NCBI GenBank assembly: GCA_964372215.1
Contig: CAYJQC010000006.1
Location: forward strand, 1-64,000
Source: DAIMFL01 sp964372215
GTDB lineage: Bacteria > Pseudomonadota > Alphaproteobacteria > Dongiales > Dongiaceae
Reading direction: 5' to 3'
Length of the DNA: 64,000 nucleotides
The position numbers and the translations under genes were made by a program. Below, piece by piece: positions 16,514 to 24,835 of this stretch (positions are counted from its first letter, which is position 1; each line of letters begins with the position of its first letter). The notes beneath the pieces are model-generated. The model made no database searches and had not been told where the DNA came from. It saw nothing but the letters and a program-made list of their open reading frames with translations.

Positions 16514-16992
16514 CGGCCGGCGCCGCCGTCCATCGCCGCCGCGCGGGCCGCCAGGCGGTCGATCAGCCGGTCGAGGCTGGCCTGTTCGGCCGGGCTCAGC
16601 GCGGCGCCCAGCTCGGCGGCGAAGCCGAGGGCGCGCGGCGCCAGGTCCTGGTACATCCGCCGGCCCCGGGCGGTCAGCACCAGCGGCGCCTCGCGCCGGT
16701 CGGCGCTGTTGCCGTTGCGCGTCACCAGGTTCTTGCGCTCGAGCTCGGCCACCGCGCGGCTGACCTTGGTCTTGTGCATCCGGCTGTGCCGGCCGATGTC
16801 GCGGGCGGTGACCGGCTGGTACTGCCCGAGAGTGGCGATCACCCGCCATTCCGGGATGCCGATGCCGTAGCGCTCGGCATAGATCCGCGACAGGCCCCGG
16901 CTGACCGACTCCGCCAGCACGTTCAGCCGGTAGGGCAGGAACCGCTCCAGCTCGAGCGGCTGCGGTTCAGACTCTTTGCGCTTGACGGCCAT
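16510..16992 (-). CDS. MarR-family regulator of the homogentisate cluster
   Basis: A winged-helix repressor of about 160 residues. IGIPEWRVIATLGQYQPVTA, RHSRMHKTKVSRAVAELERK and the basic wing around GNSADRREAPLVLT are classic MarR features. The start was set at ATG 16992 (MAVKRKES) because a longer start at 17022 would place the N-terminus across the strong palindrome at 17003-17021, which is better read as the operator. ATG 17001 is also possible. By context it should repress hmgA and itself until an aromatic ligand, perhaps homogentisate, binds. Confidence 0.9.
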   Translation of the reverse strand: MAVKRKESEPQPLELERFLPYRLNVLAESVSRGLSRIYAERYGIGIPEWRVIATLGQYQPVTARDIGRHSRMHKTKVSRAVAELERKNLVTRNGNSADRREAPLVLTARGRRMYQDLAPRALGFAAELGAALSPAEQASLDRLIDRLAARAAAMDGGAGR

Positions 16993-17002
16993 CGGTCCCA
17001 TC

Positions 17003-17021
17003 TGCAACCATATTGGTTGCA
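17003..17021. promoter_or_regulatory. MarR operator between marR and hmgA
   Basis: TGCAACCA (17003-17010), centre TAT, TGGTTGCA (17014-17021): a 19-bp inverted repeat with perfect 8-bp arms. It lies in the only AT-rich stretch of the divergent region, 11 bp before the marR ATG and 78 bp before the hmgA start. Size and position fit MarR-family sites, and it probably overlaps both promoters. Confidence 0.75.
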
Positions 17022-17098
17022 AATGTAACTTTCTGCGACGGGCCTGTCCAGCGGCTTGGTTCGCCAGCGAACGGCATCGACGACGGCGGAGGCGAGGA

Positions 17099-18271
17099 TT
17101 GAGCGCGAACTACATCTCATTCCCCCGGGTCGAGGGGCGGGCATCGCGCCAGGCCCATTGCGACCTGCCCGACGGCACCTTCGAGCGCGAGCTGGGCAAG
17201 GAAGGATTCTTCGGCCCGGCGACGCAGATGTACCACACCCATGCGCCGACCGCCTGGACCCGCTGGGACGGGCCGCTGCGCCCGCGCGCCTTCGACCTGG
17301 CACGGCACGCGGCTTCCGGAAGCTCGCCCTGGCAGGCCGGATCGGTGCTGCACAACGCCCATGTCAAGATGCGGCATTGGGTGTTCTCCGGCCGGATGGA
17401 CCATCTGGTGCGCAATGCCGACGGCGACGAGCTGCTGTTCGTCCATGACGGCGCCGGCTCGCTGTTCTGCGACTACGGCCACCTGGCCTTCGCGCGCGGC
17501 GACTACATCGTGCTGCCGCGCTCGACCATGTGGCGGATCGAGGCCTCGGCGCGGGCGACCCTGCTGATGTTCGAATGCACCAGCGGCAGCATCCGGACGC
17601 CCGAGCGCGGCATGGTCGGCCGCCACGCGGTCTATGACGAGGCGATGCTCGACACGCCCCATATCGACGCGGCGTTCCAGGCGCAGTACGACGAGCGGGA
17701 ATGGAACGTGGTGATCAAGCGGCGCGACGCGCTGTCGACCGTGACCTATCCGTTCAACCCGTTGGACGCGGTCGGCTGGCACGGCGACCTGGTGCCGGTG
17801 CGGCTCAATGTCCGGGACATCCGGCCGCTGATCAGCCATCGCTATCACCTGCCGCCCTCGGCGCATACCACCTGGGTCGGCAACCGCTGGGTGATCTGCA
17901 CCTTCGTGCCGCGGCCGTTCGAGACCGACCCGTCCGCGCTCAAGGTGCCGTTCTTCCACAACAACGACGACTACGACGAGGTCATCTTCTACCATGACGG
18001 CGATTTCTTCAGCCGCGACGACATCCACCCGGGCATGGTGACCTGGCACCCCTGCGGCTTCACCCACGGGCCGCATCCGAAGGCGCTGGCGCGCATGTAC
18101 GAATCGGCGAAGCCCGCGACCGACGAGTATGCCGTCATGCTCGATACCCGCGATCCCCTCGAGCCGGGCGACGCGGCCAGCGCCACCGAGGTCGCCGACT
18201 ACGCCCGGAGCTGGCAGACGCCGAAGCCGGTCACGCCGCCGTCGGTGCCGCGCGCCGGCGCGGCGGAATAG
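17099..18271 (+). CDS. hmgA: Homogentisate 1,2-dioxygenase
   Basis: A 390-residue cupin-type Fe(II) dioxygenase that opens the homogentisate ring to maleylacetoacetate. The predicted iron ligands His287 (FFHNND), Glu294 (DYDEVIFYH) and His323 (CGFTHGPHP) are present. The TTG at 17099 follows GGAGG at good spacing and begins LSANYISFPR, where homology starts; the frame further upstream is arginine-rich and would cross the operator. It is shorter than the roughly 430-residue classical HmgA, placing it in a shorter bacterial branch. It leads a transcript continuing through the MBL hydrolase, the hydroxylase and DUF2783. Confidence 0.9.
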   Translation: MSANYISFPRVEGRASRQAHCDLPDGTFERELGKEGFFGPATQMYHTHAPTAWTRWDGPLRPRAFDLARHAASGSSPWQAGSVLHNAHVKMRHWVFSGRMDHLVRNADGDELLFVHDGAGSLFCDYGHLAFARGDYIVLPRSTMWRIEASARATLLMFECTSGSIRTPERGMVGRHAVYDEAMLDTPHIDAAFQAQYDEREWNVVIKRRDALSTVTYPFNPLDAVGWHGDLVPVRLNVRDIRPLISHRYHLPPSAHTTWVGNRWVICTFVPRPFETDPSALKVPFFHNNDDYDEVIFYHDGDFFSRDDIHPGMVTWHPCGFTHGPHPKALARMYESAKPATDEYAVMLDTRDPLEPGDAASATEVADYARSWQTPKPVTPPSVPRAGAAE

Positions 18272-18288
18272 CAGAGGGAGCACACGCC

Positions 18289-19239
18289 ATGGCCACCCAG
18301 TTCGCCTCGGCCGGCGACACGGCGGAGAAGACCGTCACCTTCGGCGAGATCGCCCGCGATCTCTACGCCTTCACCGCCGAGGGCGACCCCAACACCGGCA
18401 TCATCGTCGGCGACGACGGCGTCATGGTGATCGACACCCAGGCGACGCCGGTGATGGCCGGCCAGGTGATCGAGCGGGTGCGCAAGGTCACGGACAAGCC
18501 GATCAAGTACGTCGTGCTGTCGCACTACCACGCGGTGCGCGTGCTCGGCGCCTCGGCCTACGGGCCGCAGGAGGTGCTGGCGTCCGACGCCTGCAGGGCG
18601 ATGATCGCGGAGCGCGGCGAGGAGGACTGGAAGTCCGAGCTCGAGCGCTTCCCGCGGCTGTTCCAGGCCGCCGACAGCGTGCCCGGGCTGACCTGGCCGA
18701 GCATCACCTTCAAGCGGCGCATGACGGTCTATCTCGGCCGCCGCCGGGTCGATCTGGTGCATCTCGGCCGCGGCCACACCGCCGGCGACATCGTCGCCTG
18801 GGTGCCCGACGCCCGCACCGTGTTCTCCGGCGACCTGGTCGAGTACCACTCGGCCTGCTATTGCGGCGACGGCCATTTCGGCGACTGGCCGACGACCCTC
18901 TCCCGGGTCGCCGAGCTGCGCGCCGAGGCGCTGGTGCCGGGCCGCGGCGACGCGCTGCAGGGCGCCGGAAAGGTGACCGAGGCGATCGATCTCACCCGGC
19001 AGTTCCTGGCCGACACCTACGAGCCGGTGGCGCGCGGCGTGGCACGCGGCGCCGCGCTCAAGGACTGCTTCGACGAGACCGCCGCCGCCATGCGGCCACG
19101 CTACGGCAACTTCGCGATCTTCGAGCATTGCCTGCCGTTCAACGTCGCGCGCGCCTATGACGAGGCGCGCGGCATCGACACGCCGCGGATCTGGACCGCC
19201 GAGCGCGACAGGCAGATGTGGCAGGCCCTGCAGGGCTGA
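18289..19239 (+). CDS. Metallo-beta-lactamase-fold hydrolase with altered metal motif
   Basis: A 316-residue MBL-fold protein. The strand IIVGDDGVMVIDTQ is followed by HYHAVRVLG at 79-87 where the usual HxHxDH would be: His79 and His81 remain but Asp and the last His are Val83 and Arg84. GRGHTAGD and the metal-bridging FSGD are kept, so at most one metal site is complete. It sits 17 bp after hmgA and before a flavoprotein hydroxylase, and likely hydrolyses an ester, lactone or thioester intermediate of aromatic breakdown. The reaction is unknown. Confidence 0.88.
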   Translation: MATQFASAGDTAEKTVTFGEIARDLYAFTAEGDPNTGIIVGDDGVMVIDTQATPVMAGQVIERVRKVTDKPIKYVVLSHYHAVRVLGASAYGPQEVLASDACRAMIAERGEEDWKSELERFPRLFQAADSVPGLTWPSITFKRRMTVYLGRRRVDLVHLGRGHTAGDIVAWVPDARTVFSGDLVEYHSACYCGDGHFGDWPTTLSRVAELRAEALVPGRGDALQGAGKVTEAIDLTRQFLADTYEPVARGVARGAALKDCFDETAAAMRPRYGNFAIFEHCLPFNVARAYDEARGIDTPRIWTAERDRQMWQALQG

Positions 19240-19253
19240 CCCAGGGCAGACCG

Positions 19254-20906
19254 ATGGCCGACTACCGCGCGCTCTACCGCTTCGAGTACCGGCCGTCGCC
19301 GGATGCCGCGGCGCGCGGGCCGGTGCATCACCAGGTGGTGGTGGTCGGCGCCGGGCCGATCGGCCTCGCCACCGCCATCGATCTCGCCCAACGCGGCCAC
19401 AAGGTGGTGCTGCTCGACGACAGCGACCGCATCTCCGAGGGCTCGCGCGCGATCTGCTTCTCCAAGCGCACCCTCGAGGTCTGCGACCGCCTCGGCATCG
19501 GCCAGCGCCTGGCCGACAAGGGCGTGATCTGGCAGGCCGGCAAGGTGTTCCTGGAGGACCGGCAGGTCTACAGCTTCGACCTGCTGCCCGAGCCCGGCCA
19601 CAAGCGCCCGGCCTTCGTCAACCTGCAGCAGTACTACTTCGAGGCCTATCTGGTGGAGCGGGCCGGCGCGCTTCCCGATCTCGACCTGCGCTGGCGCAAC
19701 AAGGTGATCGACGTGGCGCCGCGCGACGATGGCGCGCTGGTGACGGTGGAGACCCCGGACGGCAGCTACCGGATCGACTGCGACTGGCTGATCGCCTGCG
19801 ACGGCGCCCGCTCGCCGGTGCGCGCCATGCTCGGGCTCGCATTCGAGGGCCAGGAGTTCCACGACCGCTTCCTGATCGCCGACGTCCGGATGAAGGCCGG
19901 CTTCCCGACCGAGCGCTGGTTCTGGTTCGACCCGCCGTTCAATCCCGGGCAGTCGGCGCTGCTGCACAAGCAGCCGGACGGCATCTGGCGCATCGACCTT
20001 CAGCTCGGCCCCGACGCCGACCCCGAGGAGGCGAAGAAGCCGGCGCAGGTGACGCCGCGGCTCAAGGCGATGCTCGGGCCCGATGTCGAGTTCGACTATG
20101 AATGGATCTCGGTCTACAGCTTCCAGTGCAAGCGCATGGAGCGCTTCGTCCATGGCCGCGTCCTGTTCGCCGGCGACGCCGCGCATCAGGTCTCGCCGTT
20201 CGGCGCGCGCGGCGCCAATACCGGCATGGAGGACGCGCAGAACCTGTCCTGGAAGCTTTCGGCGGTGCTCGAGGGCGCGGCCGACGAGCGCCTGATCGCG
20301 ACCTATGGAGCCGAGCGCGAGCTGGCCGCCGACGACAATATCGGCCATTCCACGCGGGCCACCGATTTCATCTCGCCGAAGACCGCGATGGCGCGGATCT
20401 TCCGCAACGCGACCCTGAAGCTGGCGCCCGACGCGCCGTTCGCCCGGCGCATGGTGAACTCCGGCCGGCTGTCGACGCCGTCGCGCTACGCCGGCTCGCC
20501 GCTCGACACGCCCGATGCGGAGTCCTGGTCGGGCGCGGCGCGGATCGGCGCGGTCGCGCCCGACGCGCCGCTGATCGAGGATGGCGACCGTGCGACCTGG
20601 CTGATGGACGCGCTCGGCGACGGCTTCACCCTGATCTCGGTCGGCGACAGGCCGGCGCCTTCGGTGCCGCCCGGCGTGTCGGTCCGCATCGTCGGCCGCG
20701 ACCTGGAGGATCCGACCGGGCTGTTCGCCGGGCGCTACGACGCGACGCCGGGCTCGGCTTTCCTGTTCCGCCCCGACCAGTATCTCTGCGCCCGCTTCCG
20801 CAAGCCCGACGCCGGGAAAATCGCGGCGGCGGTGGCGCGCGCCCTCGGCAGTGACCTGGGCCGCGATCCGGGAAACGCGCCGACGCGCGCGCGGGCCCGG
20901 GCCTGA
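19254..20906 (+). CDS. FAD-dependent aromatic hydroxylase (MhpA/UbiH-like)
   Basis: A 550-residue class A flavoprotein monooxygenase. VVVVGAGPIGLATAIDLAQR is the FAD Rossmann motif, CDGARSPVRAMLGL the DG motif and LFAGDAAHQVSPFGARGANT the GD motif near residues 305-325. The C-terminal thioredoxin-like extension fits 3-(3-hydroxyphenyl)propionate hydroxylase relatives. The ATG at 19254 was preferred over 19218, which overlaps the upstream gene. In this cluster it probably hydroxylates an aromatic acid toward homogentisate or gentisate; the exact acid is inference. Confidence 0.9.
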   Translation: MADYRALYRFEYRPSPDAAARGPVHHQVVVVGAGPIGLATAIDLAQRGHKVVLLDDSDRISEGSRAICFSKRTLEVCDRLGIGQRLADKGVIWQAGKVFLEDRQVYSFDLLPEPGHKRPAFVNLQQYYFEAYLVERAGALPDLDLRWRNKVIDVAPRDDGALVTVETPDGSYRIDCDWLIACDGARSPVRAMLGLAFEGQEFHDRFLIADVRMKAGFPTERWFWFDPPFNPGQSALLHKQPDGIWRIDLQLGPDADPEEAKKPAQVTPRLKAMLGPDVEFDYEWISVYSFQCKRMERFVHGRVLFAGDAAHQVSPFGARGANTGMEDAQNLSWKLSAVLEGAADERLIATYGAERELAADDNIGHSTRATDFISPKTAMARIFRNATLKLAPDAPFARRMVNSGRLSTPSRYAGSPLDTPDAESWSGAARIGAVAPDAPLIEDGDRATWLMDALGDGFTLISVGDRPAPSVPPGVSVRIVGRDLEDPTGLFAGRYDATPGSAFLFRPDQYLCARFRKPDAGKIAAAVARALGSDLGRDPGNAPTRARARA

Positions 20907-20928
20907 AGGAAAAGGGAGCGACCGCCCG

Positions 20929-21123
20929 ATGAGCCGGCTCACCATCGACTGCAACTTCGCCGACCCGGACCGCGCCTATACCGCCATCATCGACGCCCAT
21001 CGCGACCTCGACGATGCCGCGAGCCAGGCGCTCAACGCGCGGCTGGTGCTGATCCTCGCCAACCATGTCGGCGACGAGGAAATCCTGGCCGAGGCGATCG
21101 CGCTCGCCCGCAAGTCGATGTGA
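20929..21123 (+). CDS. DUF2783 small protein
   Basis: A 64-residue protein (MSRLTIDCNFADPDRAYTAI, ending in LANHVGDEEILAEAIALARK) that matches DUF2783, a family that is regularly encoded beside flavoprotein aromatic hydroxylases. The ATG at 20929 follows AAGGGAG. Function is unknown; constant pairing suggests a partner or stabiliser of the hydroxylase, which is inference. It is the last gene of the homogentisate transcript. Confidence 0.85.
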   Translation: MSRLTIDCNFADPDRAYTAIIDAHRDLDDAASQALNARLVLILANHVGDEEILAEAIALARKSM

Positions 21124-21173
21124 GGGGCGGGGCGCCGGAGTCCTGAACCCGGCGTCCGGTATCGGAAGGCCGG

Positions 21174-22385
21174 TCACCCCGCGCCCGGCAGGCCATCGAC
21201 CGGCGCGCCGTCGCGCGCGACGACGCGGCCCCGGCTCACCACCAGGCGATCCGCCGGCCGGCGCACCACCGCGTCGCCCACCGTCTCCGCCGGGAGCAGC
21301 ACGAAGCTCGCCGGTCGGCCGATCTCCAGCCCGTAATCGTCGATGCCGAGCGCCCTCGCGCCGCCATGGGTGCAACAGTCGAGGGCGGCGGCCAGCTCGG
21401 CATCCTTGCCCCAGTCGAAGCGATAGGCGAGCAGCATGGCGCGCTCCAGCATGTCGCCGGTGCCGAACGGCGACCAGGCATCGCGGATGCCGTCGGAGCC
21501 GCAGCAGACATTGACCCCGGCCGCGCGCAACGCGCCGACCGGCGGCACCGTGGTGTCGGCCGGTGCGGTGGTCATGATCGAGATGCGCTGGTCGGCCAGC
21601 CGCCGGGCCAGCGCCTCGAGCTGCGCCGCGGCGGCCGTGCCCAGGCAATAGGCGTGGCTGACCATGACCCGGCCCTGGAGGCCGTTCGCCGCGGTGAAGT
21701 CGGCGATGCGCTCGATCTGCCACAGCCCGAGTTCGCCGCGGTCATGCAGGTGGATGTCGACGCCCGCCCCATGGCGCACCGCCAGGGCGAAGATCGTCTC
21801 CAGATGTCGGATCGGATCGTTGTCGATCCCGGCCGGGTCGAGCCCGCCGACCGTCTCGACGCCGAGACTCAGCGCCTCGGCCATCAGCTCCGCGGTGCCC
21901 GGGCGAGTGAGCATCCCGGTCTGCGGGAAGGCGACGAACTCCATATGCGCGACGTCGCGGAAGCGCGCCCGCAAGTCCAGCATCGCCTCGACATGGCGCA
22001 GGCCGAACTCCGGGTCGATGTCGATATGCGAGCGGAAATAGAGCGAGCCAAGGGCGACGCAGCGGGCGATCAGTGCCCCCGCGCGCTCGGCGATCGGCAC
22101 CTTGACCTCGCGCAGGATGCGTCGCTCGTTGGCGATGTAGTCGGGCAAGCCTGGGCCGGCGCTGTTCGGCCGCCAGGGCAGCCCCCACAGGGTCTTGTCG
22201 AAATGCGCGTGGGCCTCGACCAGGGCCGGCAGCAGCAGCCGGCCGGCGCCGTCGATCTCCCCCGCCGCCGCGGCCCGCCCCGGCACCGCCGGGTCGATCG
22301 CGGCGATGCGCCCGTCGCGCGCCGTCAGGTCGACCGCCCGCCCGTCCGCCAGCCGCGCGTTGCGCAGGATCATCGCGCCCGCCAT
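21174..22385 (-). CDS. Amidohydrolase, cytosine-deaminase-like
   Basis: A 403-residue metal-dependent amidohydrolase of the CodA/cytosine deaminase group. VEAHAHFDKTLWG holds the HxH metal pair, SHIDIDPEFG and HLHDRGELG the further ligands and substrate contacts, SHAYCLG a metal His and CCGSDGIRDAWSPFG the catalytic Asp. The ATG at 22385 is preceded by GGGGAGAACG. It likely deaminates or opens a cyclic nitrogen compound such as a pyrimidine or triazine-like base. It stands alone, convergent with DUF2783. Confidence 0.88.
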   Translation of the reverse strand: MAGAMILRNARLADGRAVDLTARDGRIAAIDPAVPGRAAAAGEIDGAGRLLLPALVEAHAHFDKTLWGLPWRPNSAGPGLPDYIANERRILREVKVPIAERAGALIARCVALGSLYFRSHIDIDPEFGLRHVEAMLDLRARFRDVAHMEFVAFPQTGMLTRPGTAELMAEALSLGVETVGGLDPAGIDNDPIRHLETIFALAVRHGAGVDIHLHDRGELGLWQIERIADFTAANGLQGRVMVSHAYCLGTAAAAQLEALARRLADQRISIMTTAPADTTVPPVGALRAAGVNVCCGSDGIRDAWSPFGTGDMLERAMLLAYRFDWGKDAELAAALDCCTHGGARALGIDDYGLEIGRPASFVLLPAETVGDAVVRRPADRLVVSRGRVVARDGAPVDGLPGAG

Positions 22386-22525
22386 CGCCGTTCTCCCCGG
22401 TGTCGATCTTGCCCTTGCGGCCGACTCTAGCCGGGCGGCGCGGGCGAAACCAACGCGGTCGCGTCGCCCACCCGAGCCCGCAACCGATCCGTGCAACAAC
22501 CTGGGTGGCGGACTAGGATTCGTCT

Positions 22526-22651
22526 ATGGACTCTGCCGCCCGCGATCTCGCGAGGCGCCACCTGGAGCCGGGCGAACGCTTGCTCTGGCACGGCCGCCCT
22601 CGGCTGCGCGATGTGCTGCGCAACGCGCGGCGGGGCGAACGGGCTGACTAG
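22526..22651 (+). pseudogene. Truncated 41-aa fragment resembling the start of a membrane-protein family
   Basis: An ATG frame reads MDSAARDLARRHLEPGERLL then WHGRPRLRDVLRNARRGERA before a TAG that lies over the end of kdd. LEPGERLLWxGRP is the usual opening of PH-domain-like or short integral-membrane proteins, but here it stops before any membrane segment. It looks like the 5' remnant of a gene lost when the convergent neighbour was joined. It could also be a genuine tiny peptide; no ribosome site is evident. Confidence 0.35.
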
Positions 22652-23709
22652 CCGCCGAGCCGGGCCCGCAACAGCGCCGCGAGCGGCGGGTTGTGCCGAT
22701 AGAGATCGAGCGCCGCCGCGGTCCAGCCCTCGGTGTAGCCGTTGCCGATCAGCATCTCGATGTCGCGCCCGACACCCTCGGCGGTGAGCGCCGCGGCGGT
22801 GAACGAAGTCGCCATGCTGAAGAAGAAGGCCCGGCCGCCGTTGCGGGTGGCCAGGATCGTGGCACCTTCGGTGCCGCCGACATTGGTGGTGTTGACGGCG
22901 AGGTCGGCGAGCCGCCCGCCGGTCGCCGCGTGCAGCGCCGCGTAGGTTGCCATGGGATCGCGCAAGTCGAGCCGCAGCACCTCGTCGGCGACGCCGAGCG
23001 CGCGCACTTCGTCGACCACCGCCGCGCCGGCATCGGCGCCGATCAGGCGGCCGCTGGCGCCGAGCGCCCGGCGCGCCGCATAGAGCGACAGCAGCCCGGC
23101 CCGGCCGGTGCCGAGCACCACGACGCAGTCGCCGGGCCGCACCGACTTCACCACCGTTCCCGGCGCGCCGGCGATGTCGAACAGGGCGAGGGCGACGGCC
23201 GCGGGAATGTCGTCCGGCATCCTGGCCCACAGGCCGCTCTCGAACAGGATCGCGTGGCCGTCGGCCTCGACCTGCGCCGTCGCGGCGTCGATGCGGCCGA
23301 TCCGCGTCAGGGCGAGCGGCGTCAGGCTGAGCGAGACCAGGGTACAGACGCGCTCGCCGGGCACCAGGCCGCGGGCCGGGAAGCCGGCGCCGATTTCCTG
23401 GACGCGGCCGACCGCCACGCCGCCGGAGCCGGTGACCGGATTGTGCATCTTGCCGCGCTCGGCCACGATCCCGGCGATGCGCGCGCGCATGGCGGCCTCG
23501 TCGCCGGCGCAGGCCTCGGCGATCTGCCGCATGCTCGAGGAATCGAGGTTCAGCGCCTCGACCGCGATCAGCAGCTCGTTGCTGCGGATCGGCAGGCCGG
23601 GATCGACCCGCGCTGCCGGTTGCGGCAGGCCGCCGCCGGCGCGGTGCGAGCCGAAGGGGCAGCCCGGCGAAGTCGTCACGACGGCGCCGCCGTCCGGTGT
23701 GTCGGTCAT
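22648..23709 (-). CDS. kdd: L-erythro-3,5-diaminohexanoate dehydrogenase homologue
   Basis: A 353-residue medium-chain dehydrogenase-like enzyme. It carries the Kdd hallmarks: GCPFGSHR and GLPQPAARVD at the N-terminus, NELLIAVEALNLDSSSM, ERGKMHNPVTGSGGVAVG, LVSLSLTPLALTRIG, DIAGAPG and FFFSMATSFTAAALTAEGVG with a final IGNGYTEG. In lysine fermenters Kdd oxidatively deaminates 3,5-diaminohexanoate to 5-amino-3-oxohexanoate, the substrate of a BKACE (Kce). The other lysine-fermentation genes (KamA, KamDE) are not in the window, so the native substrate in this organism may differ. It lies 20 bp after an EamA transporter gene. Confidence 0.88.
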   Translation of the reverse strand: MTDTPDGGAVVTTSPGCPFGSHRAGGGLPQPAARVDPGLPIRSNELLIAVEALNLDSSSMRQIAEACAGDEAAMRARIAGIVAERGKMHNPVTGSGGVAVGRVQEIGAGFPARGLVPGERVCTLVSLSLTPLALTRIGRIDAATAQVEADGHAILFESGLWARMPDDIPAAVALALFDIAGAPGTVVKSVRPGDCVVVLGTGRAGLLSLYAARRALGASGRLIGADAGAAVVDEVRALGVADEVLRLDLRDPMATYAALHAATGGRLADLAVNTTNVGGTEGATILATRNGGRAFFFSMATSFTAAALTAEGVGRDIEMLIGNGYTEGWTAAALDLYRHNPPLAALLRARLGG

Positions 23710-23729
23710 GGCATGGGTCTCCGTTCGCG

Positions 23730-24644
23730 TCACCGCCGCCAGGCGATGACCACGCCGCCCAGGATCATGACCGTCGCGGCGGCGAGCACGATGGTCGGCC
23801 GCTCGCCGAGCAGGAAGAAGGCGAGCACCAGGCCCGACAGCGGCTGCAGGAACTGGATGGTGCCGATGCGGGCGATGCCGCCATGCGCCAGCGCCCAGTA
23901 CCAGCCGACATAGCCCAGGATCGAGGTCACCCAGGCGATGAAGGCGACGGCGCCCCAGGCGAGCGGGCTGGCCACGGGGAGCAGGCCGAGCAGCCAGGCG
24001 CCGTGTTCCGACGGGCCGCCGGCGAACGGCAGGGCCGGCGCCACCACCATCGAGGCGACGGCGATGCCCCACAGGGTGGTGCCGAGGCTGGCGTAGTGCG
24101 CCTGGGCCAGCCGGGCCCCGGCGACATAGCCGGCCGAGGCGAACAGGCTGGCGGTCAGCACCAGCACGTCGCCCAGCAGCGAGGCCTGTTCCTGGCCGGG
24201 CAGGCTGGCGCCGCGCCCGGTGATCAGCAGCACCTCGCCGGCGAAGGCGATGGCGCAGCCCGTCCACCAGCGCCCTGCCGGGCGCTTGCGCTCGATGATC
24301 GCGACATAGAGCCCGGTCAGGATCGGCAGCATGGCCAGGATCAGCCCGGCATGCATGGCCGAGGTCATGCGCTGGCCGATGGTGAAGATGATCGGGAAGG
24401 CGATGAAGCCGCAGAAACCGGAGAGCGCGAGCGGCCCCCACAGCCGGCCGCGCGGCGGCGCGATCCGCAGCATGAGCGCCAGCGGCAGCGCCGCCAGCCC
24501 GCCCAGGATGGTGCGCATCAGCCCGACCACCAGCGGGTCGAGCTCGCGCACCGCCAGCTTGGTCACCACCGGCGTGGCGCCCCACAGCACCATCACCGCG
24601 AGGGCGACGCCGATCGGGAGCAGCTGGCCCCCGCGACCCGTCAT
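23730..24644 (-). CDS. EamA/DMT-family transporter
   Basis: A 304-residue protein with ten hydrophobic helices arranged as two EamA repeats. The first repeat opens with VMVLWGATPVVTKLAVRELD and the second ends with QFLQPLSGLVLAFFLLGERP, both family signatures. Such proteins export amino acids or metabolites. The start is ATG 24644, spaced 8 bp from a GGAG; a TTG at 24650 is possible. It probably shares a transcript with kdd downstream. Confidence 0.9.
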   Translation of the reverse strand: MTGRGGQLLPIGVALAVMVLWGATPVVTKLAVRELDPLVVGLMRTILGGLAALPLALMLRIAPPRGRLWGPLALSGFCGFIAFPIIFTIGQRMTSAMHAGLILAMLPILTGLYVAIIERKRPAGRWWTGCAIAFAGEVLLITGRGASLPGQEQASLLGDVLVLTASLFASAGYVAGARLAQAHYASLGTTLWGIAVASMVVAPALPFAGGPSEHGAWLLGLLPVASPLAWGAVAFIAWVTSILGYVGWYWALAHGGIARIGTIQFLQPLSGLVLAFFLLGERPTIVLAAATVMILGGVVIAWRR

Positions 24645-24720
24645 GACCAATGCTCCGTCCTGAATTTCCGTGCCGGCCGGACCCCTGGGCGCTGCCGCCC
24701 CGGCCCGGCGGAGCGCACCC

Positions 24721-24769
24721 TAGACCAAGATCGCCTCGGATCGATTCAATCCGAGGCGATCTTGGTCTA
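24721..24769. repeat. Perfect 21-bp inverted repeat
   Basis: Arms 24721-24741 and 24749-24769 are exact reverse complements (starting TAGACCAAGATCGCC), separated by the 7-nt loop CGATTCA. It lies in the gap between the flavin reductase stop and the EamA start. A stem this long could terminate the flavin-reductase transcript or be a dispersed palindromic element; a TTTTT run at 24772-24776 follows it on the + strand. Confidence 0.8.
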
Positions 24770-24835
24770 CCTTTTTGAAGTAGAGCACGGTCCGCGCGAT
24801 CAAGGGCAGCGGAACATTGTCGGCAAACAATGGGT

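Noticed and set aside
21132..21155. Possible hairpin after DUF2783
   Set aside because: Only 6-bp arms of plain CG composition with no T-run; not distinguishable from background in this GC-rich DNA.
22648..24585. A 645-residue minus-strand frame that could be read as a transporter-dehydrogenase fusion
   Set aside because: Its first part is an out-of-frame reading of the EamA gene; kdd has its own start at 23709 and the EamA protein is intact in another frame.
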